A DNA stretch of 64,000 nucleotides from Bradyrhizobium sp. (GCF_004799445.1 NZ_SSNA01000213.1:1-64000), one strand, 5' to 3'; numbered from the stretch's first letter, positions 52,873 through 61,858 are shown. The notes: generated by a model not told the origin, from the sequence alone. A program made the numbers and translations.

Positions 52873-53280
52873 ATGTCCACCACGACAGCCGACGACATCA
52901 TCGCTGTCCTCGAATCGAGGCATACGTCAGGGCTCAGCTGGAGCGAACGACAAATCCTCTTAACGGATAGCGGCGTCGAGGAATGGAGTGGACGGGTCGG
53001 GTTGCCTAGAGGTGACTTGTACGATGCGTTGGCGCTCAGGTTGGCCTTCGGATTTCACAGCAATGCGCTTGACTTCGACTTCTGCGATCAGGTGGTCAAT
53101 GAGCTCCATGCCGTTATAACGCATCGGAATGAGGACCGGCCAGCGTTGTTTTGGAGCGTCTTCTTAGCTTTCGACGCGGGTGAGTACTATCGCGACGGCA
53201 ATCGAAGCATCGATCCAGTGGAAGCATATACGCGGCCACAGATAGCCCAAATTGTCCAAAGGCATATTCCCGGTCGATAA
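52873..53280 (+). CDS. Hypothetical protein with lower GC
   Basis: The product has 135 residues, ATG 52873, cytoplasmic, acidic (DFDFCDQVVNELHAVITHRNEDRPALFWSVFLAFDAGEYYRD). Codon use is visibly less GC-biased than in the flanking genes, suggesting recent acquisition. No motif recognised. The 126 bases upstream are AT-richer and could contain its promoter. It is not linked to the neighbours. Confidence 0.6.
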   Translation: MSTTTADDIIAVLESRHTSGLSWSERQILLTDSGVEEWSGRVGLPRGDLYDALALRLAFGFHSNALDFDFCDQVVNELHAVITHRNEDRPALFWSVFLAFDAGEYYRDGNRSIDPVEAYTRPQIAQIVQRHIPGR

Positions 53281-53419
53281 CGTGGGTGCGTCCCGCCTCG
53301 CGTCTTCTTGCTTCCGAGTTTTGGGCTATTTCTACTCATGGGAACCTTTTTGGGACATCTGGCTGTCTCCGACTTGAGTCTAGGGATCAGCGTTCGCTGC
53401 CCGCCCTATCGACAAAAGT

Positions 53420-53443
53420 GAATGGCCCCTCGCGGGGCCATTC
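53420..53443 (-). terminator. Rho-independent terminator of the orphan LivK-type gene
   Basis: A 10-bp perfect stem (GAATGGCCCC / GGGGCCATTC) with loop TCGC. On the minus strand it is followed by ACTTTT, and it lies 35 bases after the stop at 53,479. Nearly identical to the hairpin at 54,913. Confidence 0.8.
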
Positions 53444-53478
53444 CTGTGTCAGCCTTAGCCTTCGGGGGGTATTTTGTC

Positions 53479-54624
53479 TCAGTTGTCGAAATCGATGCGT
53501 TTTTCGACGACGATATTGCCGTTGTCATTCTTGACGATGTTATAGCCGTGCAGACCGTCGCCATGGCTGTCGAAATTATAGGTGCCCTCGACACCGCGAT
53601 AGTCCTTCACGGCGAGAAGCGCGTCGCGGATTTTCTGTGGGTCGATGCTGCCCGCCTTGGCGATCGCCTGGGCCAGCACGTGGACCGCGTCATAGGGCCA
53701 GGAAGCGAAAAAGTCGGGCGTGGTCTTGTAGCTGGCGAGGTATTTTTCGGAGAACGACTTGGCTTCCGGGTTGGCATCGGGATGGAAATCGGCGACCGCG
53801 AAGGTGCCGTATAGCGTGGCGCCGGCGAGCTTGCGCGCCGTCGTGGTCGTAATCGATGGCGAGCCCAGCCATACGATGTTGACGCCCAGTTGCCGAAGCT
53901 GGCGGGCGAAAATCGCGACATCCGGCTCAAAGGTGATGAAGGTTGCCAGCACATCGGCGCCGGATTGCTTCACCGCCAGGGCCACCGCGGTGTAGTCCGG
54001 AGAATTATTGGGCTGCCCTTCGACCATGACCGGCGTGACGCCCTGATTTTTCAGCGCTTCGGCAAACAGGTTCTTGGCGGTGGTCCCGAACGCGTCGGTC
54101 GCGTGCACGATGGCCCATTTTTTCTTGCCGAGCTTGTTGAGACCGTAGTCGCTCATCACCCGCGCGGTGTAGGTATCGTTGGGCCTGAACCGGAAAAACC
54201 AGGGATTGCCGGCCAATGTCAGCGACGGATCGGTGCCGCCGATCATCACCGGCCTGCCGGCCTGCTTGACGCTCGGCGCGATCGATTGAATCTGGGTGCT
54301 GCGGGTGGGGCCGAGAAAGGCGACGATGTCCTTGTCATCCGCGAGCTTGGCGAAGGCCAGCACGGTCGACGGGTTCAACGACTGATCGTCTTCGATCACC
54401 AGTTCGAACGGCCGGCCCAGCACCCCGCCGGCCTTGTTGACTTCCTCGACCGCAAGCTTGGCGCCCTGAACCCCGTAGCGGCCGGCATCGGCAATCGGTC
54501 CGCTCAGCGGCGCCACCATGCCGATCTTGATGGGATCGGCGGCTTGGGCAGCTATGGGCAAGCTGATCGCAAGCGCCATTCCAAATACTGCGCCAAATAC
54601 TGTGCAAGCGCGTGACGTGACCAT
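53479..54624 (-). CDS. Branched-chain amino acid-type ABC substrate-binding protein (orphan)
   Basis: The product has 381 residues. FGAVFGMALAISLPIAAQAA is a signal peptide. IKIGMVAPLSGPIADAGRYGVQGAKLAVEEVNKAGGVLGRP and VAFLGPTRSTQIQSIAPSVKQAG are LivK-like. No permease or ATPase genes are beside it, so it probably supplies a Liv importer encoded elsewhere. It ends at a strong terminator. Confidence 0.93.
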   Translation of the reverse strand: MVTSRACTVFGAVFGMALAISLPIAAQAADPIKIGMVAPLSGPIADAGRYGVQGAKLAVEEVNKAGGVLGRPFELVIEDDQSLNPSTVLAFAKLADDKDIVAFLGPTRSTQIQSIAPSVKQAGRPVMIGGTDPSLTLAGNPWFFRFRPNDTYTARVMSDYGLNKLGKKKWAIVHATDAFGTTAKNLFAEALKNQGVTPVMVEGQPNNSPDYTAVALAVKQSGADVLATFITFEPDVAIFARQLRQLGVNIVWLGSPSITTTTARKLAGATLYGTFAVADFHPDANPEAKSFSEKYLASYKTTPDFFASWPYDAVHVLAQAIAKAGSIDPQKIRDALLAVKDYRGVEGTYNFDSHGDGLHGYNIVKNDNGNIVVEKRIDFDN

Positions 54625-54959
54625 GACAACTTCTCCCTGAATGTTTCGTCTTGGTTTGGCGGGCCTTCTACGAGACCTTTGAATTCTGGATGCGTGACGG
54701 GCCTGGTCCTACGAGGAGCCGGTGCAGGGCGGTCGCTTCGACGATGGGATCGGGAAGACCAAGGGAAATCTCGGGGGCCTGAAAAACCGGGAAACGATAA
54801 ATTTCACATTGCCGCAGGTCAAATCATATTATGAAATAGAGCGAGCGCTGCCTCGTCGCCATTTGTGCGCCTCGTGCCGGCTTCCAGGCCGCGACCTTCA
54901 CCCTCTCAAGAAAATGGCCCCTTGCGGGGCCATTCCTGTGTCAGCCTTCTGTATCAGCC
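54625..54959. other. Gap of 335 bases between two minus-strand genes
   Basis: Next to 54,625 it should hold the promoter of the LivK-type gene; an AT-rich stretch lies at about 54,790-54,840. A terminator hairpin for the small gene at 54,960 lies at 54,913-54,934. No convincing gene is seen. Confidence 0.5.
54913..54934 (-). terminator. Rho-independent terminator of the small His/Arg-rich gene
   Basis: AATGGCCCC pairs with GGGGCCATT around the loop TTGC. On the minus strand it runs on as TTCTT. The flank matches the hairpin at 53,420, including CCTGTGTCAGCCTT beside it. Confidence 0.75.
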
Positions 54960-55157
54960 TTAACCTTCGTGATGGCGATGCCTGACCAGCATCATCCTGT
55001 CGTGATGGCGCATGCCGTGATCGCGGTGCCAGCCGTGATCGCGATGCATTTCGGCGCGTGCACCATGCCTGACCACGACGGTTTCAGCGCTGGCAATCGA
55101 CGGGGCCGCGATGGCGATCGCGCCAAGCGCGGCGATAACGTATCCAAGCTTCTTCAT
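54960..55157 (-). CDS. Small secreted His/Arg-rich protein
   Basis: The product has 65 residues from ATG 55157, 6 bases after GGAGGAG. MKKLGYVIAALGAIAIAAPSIASA is a clean signal peptide. The mature 41 residues are His-, Arg- and Met-rich (RHGARAEMHRDHGWHR, MRHHDRMMLVRHRHHEG), which suggests metal or polyanion binding in the periplasm. It has its own terminator. Function unknown. Confidence 0.8.
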   Translation of the reverse strand: MKKLGYVIAALGAIAIAAPSIASAETVVVRHGARAEMHRDHGWHRDHGMRHHDRMMLVRHRHHEG

Positions 55158-55293
55158 GTTGTTCTCCTCCATAGTGTGAGGATCAAACAGCGCGGAGCAG
55201 GGAACGTTCCCGGGAAACGGCAAGAGAATTCTGAACGGTTGTTCAGCGACGGATGGGGGTGCAACGATTCGAGCGGTTCGCAACAAAGCCGCG

Positions 55294-56565
55294 CTAGTCG
55301 ATGATCGCCTGATACACCAACGCATTGATCTTCTGACGATAGTGCCAGCGGATCGGGCCGGGCGCCGCCGACAGATAGACTACCGCGAGTTCTTCCCTGG
55401 GGTCGACCCACCAGTCGGTGCCGCTGGCGCCGGGCCAGGAGAACTGTCCGACCGATCCCATCATCCTGACCACGCCGGGCGTCGTGCGCACCGCAAGCCC
55501 GAGGCCGAAGCCGTAATCGGCGCGGGTCGGATCGGCATTGCCGACGAGATTCTTGATGTTCGGCCCCAACTGGTCGGACAGCATGTAGGCCACGGTCCTT
55601 GGGCCCAGCAGCCGCGCCTCGCCGGCGCGTCCGCCGTTCATCAGCATCATCGCAAAGCGCAAGTAGTCGGATGCGGTGGAGGCCGCGCAGCCGCCGCCGC
55701 ATTCGAACTTGAGCGGCTGCGTCAACTCCGGGCTGCGGGCCTGAGGTTTGCCGGTGTCGGGATCGACCGGCAACGGTTTGGCGTAGCGCGCCGCCCTATC
55801 CTCGGAAATCGAGAATCCGGTGTCGGTCATTCCCAGCGGCGCGAACAGATTAGCCTGCAAATACTGTCCCAGCGTCTGCTTGCTGATCTGCTCGATGGTG
55901 AGCCCGAGGATGTCGAGGCCGAAGCCATAGTCCCACACGGTCGCGGGCTGATACAAAAGCGGCAGCGACGCCAGCTTGTCCATGAACGCAGCGCCGTCAT
56001 ATTCGCGCGCCGCGTCGCCGCTTCCGCCCGGGTACATCTTGTGCACCAGCGTATTACCGCGACCGCCATAGATCAGGCCGGAGGTGTGGCGCATCAGATC
56101 CTGGATCGTGATCGGGCGATTGGCCGGCACCGTTTCCGCCGTGGGTTCGCCGGCGTCACGCACGGCGACACGCATTTGGGCGAATTTCGGGAAGTATTTG
56201 CTGAGGGGATCGTCGATCAGGATATTGCCCCGCTCATACAGCATCAGGGCGCCGACCGTCGTCATCGGCTTGGTCATCGAGGCGATGTTGAAAATGGTGT
56301 CGGTGGTCATGGCGACGCCGGCCGCCTTGTCGCGCCAGCCATAGGCATCGAGCGCCACCAGTTTGCCGCGCCGGGCGATGGCGATGACCGCACCGGGAAT
56401 GCGTCCAGCTTCGATGTCGGCGTTCAGCGTTTCGCCGATCCGCGCCAGCCGCTCGCTGGAAAGGCCGACCTCTTCCGGCTTGGCGCGCGGCAGGGGGCCT
56501 TGGGCGAACGCGGCGCTGCAAGCCAGCAGGCACAGCGCGGTCGCGAGAATGCGAAAACCAGCCAT
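55294..56565 (-). CDS. Serine hydrolase, beta-lactamase/esterase family
   Basis: The product has 423 residues from ATG 56565. MAGFRILATALCLLACSAAFAQ is a signal peptide. The SxxK motif is SMTK with Ser96 and Lys99; VWDYGFG provides the Tyr motif. PGASGTDWWVDP is near the C-terminus. It belongs to the class C-like esterases and D-aminopeptidases, periplasmic. It is not necessarily an antibiotic hydrolase. It lies divergent from an exported amidohydrolase. Confidence 0.9.
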   Translation of the reverse strand: MAGFRILATALCLLACSAAFAQGPLPRAKPEEVGLSSERLARIGETLNADIEAGRIPGAVIAIARRGKLVALDAYGWRDKAAGVAMTTDTIFNIASMTKPMTTVGALMLYERGNILIDDPLSKYFPKFAQMRVAVRDAGEPTAETVPANRPITIQDLMRHTSGLIYGGRGNTLVHKMYPGGSGDAAREYDGAAFMDKLASLPLLYQPATVWDYGFGLDILGLTIEQISKQTLGQYLQANLFAPLGMTDTGFSISEDRAARYAKPLPVDPDTGKPQARSPELTQPLKFECGGGCAASTASDYLRFAMMLMNGGRAGEARLLGPRTVAYMLSDQLGPNIKNLVGNADPTRADYGFGLGLAVRTTPGVVRMMGSVGQFSWPGASGTDWWVDPREELAVVYLSAAPGPIRWHYRQKINALVYQAIID

Positions 56566-56733
56566 GGACGTCTCCCGTTCGGGCTCTGTGCGGCCCTGAT
56601 CGTCAGGCAACGAGATTATGGCAACAGCTCAGCGGAGGCCAGCGGCGTTTGCGCGCGATGCATCTGCGGCTTGCGCAAAATTGTCACCCGGCGCATCATC
56701 GACCGATAAGAAACTTTTTTGGGGAGCGCCAGC

Positions 56734-58023
56734 ATGTCCGCATTGTCACGCCGCAATTTTCTCGCGCTTACGGGCTCGGCCGCCGCCGCGCTGTCGGGGC
56801 GACTTGCCACGCCCGCGGCCGCGGCGATGGGGCCGGCCGACAAGTTCGATCTCGTGATAAAGGGCGGCGACGTGCTCGACCCCAGTCAGTCCTTGCGGGG
56901 AAAACGCGACATCGGCATCCGCTGGGGCGCGATCGAGGCGATCGAGCCGGAAATTCCGGCCGCCCGTGCACTGAAGACCATCGATGCCTCCGGCAAGCTG
57001 GTAACGCCGGGCCTGGTCGACCTGCATTGTCACGTCTATCCTTACGGCTCGGCGATCGGCATTCCCGCCGACGAACTGGTGCAGTTTCAGGGCACCACCA
57101 CGGTAGTGTCGGCGGGCGATGCCGGCGTCAACAATCTCGCGGCGCTGCGCCGCTATATCGTCGCGCAGTCACGGGCGCGGATCTACGCCTTCGTCCATAT
57201 CGCCAACAACGGCCTGTCGGCGTTCCCGGTGGCCGAGCTCTACAATATCGACAATGCGCAGGTCGAGGCCTGCGCCATGGCGCTGGCGGAAAATCCGGAT
57301 TTCCTGATCGGCGTCAAGGTGCGGATGTCGGAGAACGTGATCTTCAAGCACGGCCTTGAGCCGCTCAAGCGCGGGATCCAGGCTTGCGAGATGTGCGGCT
57401 GGCCGGCCAAGATGATGGTCCATATCGGCGGCGTCGAGACCGGACCATTGATGTCCGATATCCTCAATTTGCTGCGGCCCGGCGACGTGCTGACCCATGC
57501 CTATTCCGGCGCGCCGAATATTGCCGGCGCCTTCACCAACATCGTGCAGGATGGCAAGTTGTTGCCGGCCGCCCTTGCCGCCAAGCAGCGTGGCGTGATC
57601 TTCGATGTCGGCCATGGCGGCGGCAGCTTCGATTTTACGGTGGCGGAAGTGGCGATCCCCGGCGGCTGCTCGCCCGACACGATCTCGTCCGATATCCATG
57701 TGTTCTCGGGCAATTCGCCCGGCATGCCCTATCTGCCGAACGTGATGAGCAAGTTCATGGCGATGGGCTTTTCGCTGGAGCAGGTGGTGACCATGGCGAC
57801 CACCGCGCCGGCCAAGATCATCAACCGCGCGCCGAAGCTCGGCACGCTGCAGATCGGCGCACCCGGCGATGTCGCGATCCTGGATCTGGTGGAAGGGCCG
57901 GTCACCTTCGTCGACACCCGCAACAACAAGCGCGACGGCAAGGCCCTGCTGAAGCCGGTCCAGACCGTGATCAACGGCGTGCCGTTCGGCCGGCCGTATC
58001 AGGCGCCGTTCGCGGTGAGGTAG
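56734..58023 (+). CDS. TAT-exported amidohydrolase/deacetylase family protein
   Basis: The product has 429 residues from ATG 56734, 7 bases after GGGGAG. SRRNFLALTGSAAAALSG is a twin-arginine signal. Metal ligands are His98 and His100 (GLVDLHCH), a carboxylated Lys in FLIGVKVRMS and a His in MMVHIGG, followed by DVLTHAYSG. It matches the COG3964-type amidohydrolase/deacetylases related to D-aminoacylase and dihydroorotase. Periplasmic. The substrate is probably an N-acylated or cyclic amide. Confidence 0.87.
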   Translation: MSALSRRNFLALTGSAAAALSGRLATPAAAAMGPADKFDLVIKGGDVLDPSQSLRGKRDIGIRWGAIEAIEPEIPAARALKTIDASGKLVTPGLVDLHCHVYPYGSAIGIPADELVQFQGTTTVVSAGDAGVNNLAALRRYIVAQSRARIYAFVHIANNGLSAFPVAELYNIDNAQVEACAMALAENPDFLIGVKVRMSENVIFKHGLEPLKRGIQACEMCGWPAKMMVHIGGVETGPLMSDILNLLRPGDVLTHAYSGAPNIAGAFTNIVQDGKLLPAALAAKQRGVIFDVGHGGGSFDFTVAEVAIPGGCSPDTISSDIHVFSGNSPGMPYLPNVMSKFMAMGFSLEQVVTMATTAPAKIINRAPKLGTLQIGAPGDVAILDLVEGPVTFVDTRNNKRDGKALLKPVQTVINGVPFGRPYQAPFAVR

Positions 58024-58142
58024 CCGGAGATCGCAGCCGGCGTTCACCGGCCGGGCCAGCTCGTTTGATCCGCATCAATGCGACAACTCGGGCTCCTGGC
58101 AAATATGTCAGGAGTCAAGGATTGAGCGCGGCGAGCCACATC

Positions 58143-58418
58143 ATGCGATCCCGGACTTCATCAAGCTTTTGCACCCAGGCGCTTCCGCTTGACGAGGATG
58201 TTCGTCCAAATCGTGAGAGCGAATTCCTCGGCTTGCTCGGCGATCGCGTGCGCGAGATGCGTGCGGTCTGCCACATGTCGCGCCGGGAGCTCGCCCGCCA
58301 GTCGGGCATTTCCGAGCGCTACGTCGCGCAGATCGAAGCCGGCAAGGGCAATGTTTCGATCGTGCTGTTGCTTCGCATCGCCTATGCCATCCGCCGCGCG
58401 CAGGACGATGCCGCCTGA
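58143..58418 (+). CDS. Short XRE-type HTH protein, possibly truncated
   Basis: The product has 91 residues from ATG 58143; a TTG at 58122 would add seven. The HTH (LGLLGDRVREMRAVCHMSRRELARQSGISERYVAQIEAGKGNVSIVLLLRIAYAI) closely resembles the N-terminal domain of BzdR-like regulators, which normally continue into a shikimate-kinase-like domain. Here it stops 10 residues later. It may be a stand-alone regulator or a remnant. Confidence 0.7.
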   Translation: MRSRTSSSFCTQALPLDEDVRPNRESEFLGLLGDRVREMRAVCHMSRRELARQSGISERYVAQIEAGKGNVSIVLLLRIAYAIRRAQDDAA

Positions 58419-58444
58419 CACTCGCCCGGCAACGCCAGCTGAAG

Positions 58445-59068
58445 TCACTCCCGCGCCGTTGTTGCTTGCCGCTTGGTCGAAGACAGTATCTCGGCGGTCA
58501 CGTCTTCCACATGATGCAACAGATAGTTGTCGTGAATCGGGGAATTGATCGGCTGCGAGTGGCGCTCGACGAATTTGCCGTCGGGATCACGGATATCGTA
58601 GCGCTGCACCGCCATGGCGTGCGGCTGACCGGTCTTCACCACCGTGCGCAGCGAGGCGTAGAGGTTGCTGACGCCATCGGCGAGCGCGTCATCGGGATTG
58701 TCCGGAAAGATATCGAACAGCGACCGGCCGACGACGTCGCTCCGCCTGGTGAAGGTCGCCTGAGCATAGGCGTCGTTGATATCGACGATGCGCAGCCCGG
58801 GGTTGAGGTCGAGCAGCATATAGGGGGGCGACGAGGCTTCGAACGCGGGCTGAAACTGTTGCTTGATGGATTGGGTGTCGCCGTGCCGCCGGCGGCGCGC
58901 CTCAAGCGGCGATTCCTCGGCGCCCGACAGCGTCGATTCCAGCAGGGCGAGATCGCGCCTGGCGGAGAGCAGCAAGGCCTGCAGCGTTCGGCGCAGCGCA
59001 GGGTCCGTCGCCTCGTTCAGGAGTTTCTGAAAATGAGCGACATTTTGTTCGCAAATGAACCTCTGCAT
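58445..59068 (-). CDS. PAS-domain protein
   Basis: The product has 207 residues. The N-terminus is helical (NVAHFQKLLNEATDPALRRTLQALLLSARRDLALLES). The PAS domain (about 75-200) includes PPYMLLDLNPGLRIVDINDAYAQATFTRRSDVVGRSLFDIFPDNPDD. No kinase, HTH or GGDEF domain follows, so it is a free sensor or adaptor. It converges on the HTH gene. Confidence 0.85.
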   Translation of the reverse strand: MQRFICEQNVAHFQKLLNEATDPALRRTLQALLLSARRDLALLESTLSGAEESPLEARRRRHGDTQSIKQQFQPAFEASSPPYMLLDLNPGLRIVDINDAYAQATFTRRSDVVGRSLFDIFPDNPDDALADGVSNLYASLRTVVKTGQPHAMAVQRYDIRDPDGKFVERHSQPINSPIHDNYLLHHVEDVTAEILSSTKRQATTARE

Positions 59069-59217
59069 CCTCCGTCCCCTGCCAGAAGCTGCCAGCAGCG
59101 CGGTGGCGACGTTACCACCGCAACGTTACGGATATATTGGCCCGAACAGCCCGTTGCAGACAAATCACAAATTGAGCGGGAACCCATGCTGCCGAGAGGG
59201 TCTCGCTTGAAGAAAAT

Positions 59218-60459
59218 TCAGACCTGAAGCTGTTTCTCCACATTCGCGCTCCGTGCCGGCACGCCGAATTCCCGGCGACACACCTCGGCGAGCATGGCCA
59301 CCCCTTCGCGGATTTCCCGATGCGAGGGACTGGCAAAACACAGCCGCAGCCGGCTGCCGGCATAGGCCTTGTCGGTCGACCATTCCGGTCCGGGGTTGAT
59401 GGCGACGCCCGCTTTGAGCGAGGCCTGGTAGAGTTTTAGCGCATCGACATTGTCGGGGAGTTTGACCCACAGGAAAATGCCGCCTTTGGGTTCTTCGAAT
59501 TCCGCCGATGTGCCAAATTGCTCGTTGAGCGCCTCCATCAGCGTGTCGAGCTTGGCGCGCAGGCCCCGCGTCAGTTTCGGCACGTGCGAGGTAAAATGCG
59601 GCGCGCAATATTCCGCCAGCACCATCTGCTCCAGCGCGCCGCTTCCGGCATCCGTTTTCAGCGCCAGCAGGCGCGACAGTACGTTCCAGGGTGCCACGAT
59701 GAAGCCGACCCGCAACGCCGGCGCGATCGACTTGGAGAATGACCCGATGTGGATGACGTTGGCGCATCTGCTCATGGAATACAGCGCGGGCGGGCGCGCT
59801 CCGTCCCAGATCAGGTCGGCGTAGCAATCGTCCTCGAAGATCGGCACGCCGTACTGTTCGGCGAGCGCCAGGAGTTCGGTGCGCCGCAGCTGCGGCATGA
59901 TGGTGCCGGTCGGGTTCTGCACGGTCGGGATGGTGTAGATGTATTTCGGGGTGACGCCGCGGCGCTTGAGATCGGCGAGGACGTCAGCCAGGATGTCCAT
60001 CCGCATGCCCTCGCCATCAAGCGGGATTCCAAGGACATTGACGCCGAGCCGCGTCAGCCGGTTCAGCGCACCCTGATAACTGTCCCGCTCGACGATCACG
60101 GTATCGCCGCGGGCGAGCAGCGTCGCGTTGACGAGGTCGAGCGCCTGCAGCGAGCCCGAGACGATCAGAATGTCGTCCGCGGCGCAGGCGATCCCGGCAT
60201 CGCGCTCAAGTTTCGCAGTGAGAAATTGGCGTAACGGAAGGTAACCCTGGGGCCCGCTGGAGAGCCCATAGGTCGCCAGCGTCCTGCCTTCGCGCCTGAG
60301 CACGGCATTTACCGCTTCGGTCAGGCCCTCAACGGGCACCTGATCCGGATCGTTGTTACCGCCGACAAAACTGTATTTGGCCAGCCCAGTCCATTTTGCC
60401 GCTGGCGCGGGCGATCCCGCGGGCAGCAAGGGCGTGAAGTCAAACATTGCGGAGGCCAT
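59218..60459 (-). CDS. PLP-dependent aminotransferase (2-aminoadipate transaminase-like)
   Basis: The product has 413 residues. IHIGSFSKSIAPALRVGFI contains the PLP-binding Lys; YGLSSGPQGYLPLRQFL and YTIPTVQNPTGTIM are conserved. It is the fold type I class shared with MocR regulators but without the HTH domain. It transfers an amino group of an aromatic or 2-aminoadipate-like acid. It is divergent from ribB. Confidence 0.9.
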   Translation of the reverse strand: MASAMFDFTPLLPAGSPAPAAKWTGLAKYSFVGGNNDPDQVPVEGLTEAVNAVLRREGRTLATYGLSSGPQGYLPLRQFLTAKLERDAGIACAADDILIVSGSLQALDLVNATLLARGDTVIVERDSYQGALNRLTRLGVNVLGIPLDGEGMRMDILADVLADLKRRGVTPKYIYTIPTVQNPTGTIMPQLRRTELLALAEQYGVPIFEDDCYADLIWDGARPPALYSMSRCANVIHIGSFSKSIAPALRVGFIVAPWNVLSRLLALKTDAGSGALEQMVLAEYCAPHFTSHVPKLTRGLRAKLDTLMEALNEQFGTSAEFEEPKGGIFLWVKLPDNVDALKLYQASLKAGVAINPGPEWSTDKAYAGSRLRLCFASPSHREIREGVAMLAEVCRREFGVPARSANVEKQLQV

Positions 60460-60625
60460 GCGCGCCGTCTCCCTTGTTCTTTATTGGTTCCGACCTTAAG
60501 CAAGTCTGCAGGCTTTGTCGCCATCGTACCGCTACACCGCCGGAGCCGTTCTGCCCTGCGTAATGAAGCTGGCGCGGGCATGCGAGTCCGGCTAATGCTC
60601 GCCACGCGCAAAGTGAGACCCTTGA

Positions 60626-61702
60626 ATGGCCGACCCGATCCAGGAAGTTCTGCACGCCTTCGCCAGCGGCCAACTCGTCGTCGTCACCGATGACGACGAC
60701 CGTGAAGGCGAGGGCGATCTGATTGTCGCGGCATCGCTGTGCACCGCCGAGAAGATGGCGTTTATTATCCGCCATACCTCGGGCATCGTTTGTGCGCCGA
60801 TCACCACCGAAGACGCGCGCCGGTTCCGGCTCGATCCCATGGTGGCGCACAACGAGTCCAATCACACTACCGCCTTCACTGTCTCGATCGACTACAAGCC
60901 GGATGGCGGCACCGGGATTTCGGCGGACGAACGGGCGTCCTGTTGCCGGGCGCTGGCCAATCCGAACGTCGGCGCCAACGATTTTGCCCGACCCGGTCAC
61001 GTGTTTCCGTTGATTGCGCGTGACGGCGGCGTGCTGCTGCGCTCGGGCCATACCGAGGCGGCGGTTGATCTCTGCAAGCTGAGCGGCCTGCCGCCGGTCG
61101 GCGTCATCAGCGAACTGATGAACGACGACGGGACGGTGATGAAGGGCGAGCAGGTGGCGCGGTTCGCCAAGGCCCACAAGCTCAAGCATGTCACCATCGC
61201 CGACATGATCGCCTACCGCCAGGCACGCGAAAAGCTGATCGAACGTGTTTCGACCTTCACCGCGGAGAGCCCGATCGGGCCACTGCAAGGTTACGCCTAT
61301 CGCTCGCCGTTCGACGAGATCGCGCACGTGGCCTTCGTCTATAATGGCGTCGGCGACGGCAAGAATGTACTCACTCGCTTTTACAAACCCAACATCGTCA
61401 GGGACATTTTCACCGGGCCGGCGCGCATGCAGGCCGTGCTCGCGCATTTCAAGAGAAACGGAAGCGGTGTGCTGGTGTACTTGCGCGATGGCGCCGCCGG
61501 CGTGCCGGTGTCGCCGCTGCCTGAGGAGAAAACCGCGGAAGCCGACCGCAACCGGCAATGGCGCGAGGTCGGCGTCGGCGCGCAGATCCTGCGCGATCTC
61601 GGCGTTACCTCGATCCGGAATTTGACGTCGTCGGTGCATGACTACAAGGGACTGTCCGGTTTCGGCATCGAGATCGTGTCCAGCGAACAGCTTGAAGGGT
61701 AG
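60626..61702 (+). CDS. ribB: 3,4-dihydroxy-2-butanone 4-phosphate synthase with degenerate GTP cyclohydrolase II-like tail
   Basis: The product has 358 residues. The RibB domain (1-200) is intact: VTDDDDREGEGDL (22-32), HTSGIVCAP and LLRSGHTEAAVDLCKLSG. It makes the four-carbon unit of riboflavin from ribulose 5-phosphate. The C-terminal part (about 205-358) has the outline of GTP cyclohydrolase II, but no cysteine at all, so the zinc site is missing. It probably acts structurally or in regulation. Confidence 0.9.
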   Translation: MADPIQEVLHAFASGQLVVVTDDDDREGEGDLIVAASLCTAEKMAFIIRHTSGIVCAPITTEDARRFRLDPMVAHNESNHTTAFTVSIDYKPDGGTGISADERASCCRALANPNVGANDFARPGHVFPLIARDGGVLLRSGHTEAAVDLCKLSGLPPVGVISELMNDDGTVMKGEQVARFAKAHKLKHVTIADMIAYRQAREKLIERVSTFTAESPIGPLQGYAYRSPFDEIAHVAFVYNGVGDGKNVLTRFYKPNIVRDIFTGPARMQAVLAHFKRNGSGVLVYLRDGAAGVPVSPLPEEKTAEADRNRQWREVGVGAQILRDLGVTSIRNLTSSVHDYKGLSGFGIEIVSSEQLEG

Positions 61703-61708
61703 GTTTTG

Positions 61709-61790
61709 TCATTCCGGGACGGCTCGCAGAGCCTGACCCGGAATCTCGAGATTCCGGGTTTGCTCGTTTCACTCGCGCCCCGGAATGGCG
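61709..61790. repeat. Palindromic intergenic repeat, copy 2
   Basis: GTCATTCCGGGAC at 61709-61721 and GCCCCGGAATGGCG at the other end form imperfect arms around CCCGGAATCTCGAGATTCCGGG (61737-61758), which differs at one position from the core of the copy at 34,205. It lies between ribB and gcdH and could end ribB transcription. Confidence 0.72.
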
Positions 61791-61858
61791 AAGCCAATCC
61801 ATTTGCGCTTCGGCCCTCGGCGCTTTAAAATGAATAAAGCGATGCGAAAGGAATTTTC

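Noticed and set aside
55294..56565. An antibiotic-resistance beta-lactamase.
   Set aside because: The SxxK family includes many esterases and D-peptidases; the YGF variant at the Tyr motif and the context give no support for resistance.
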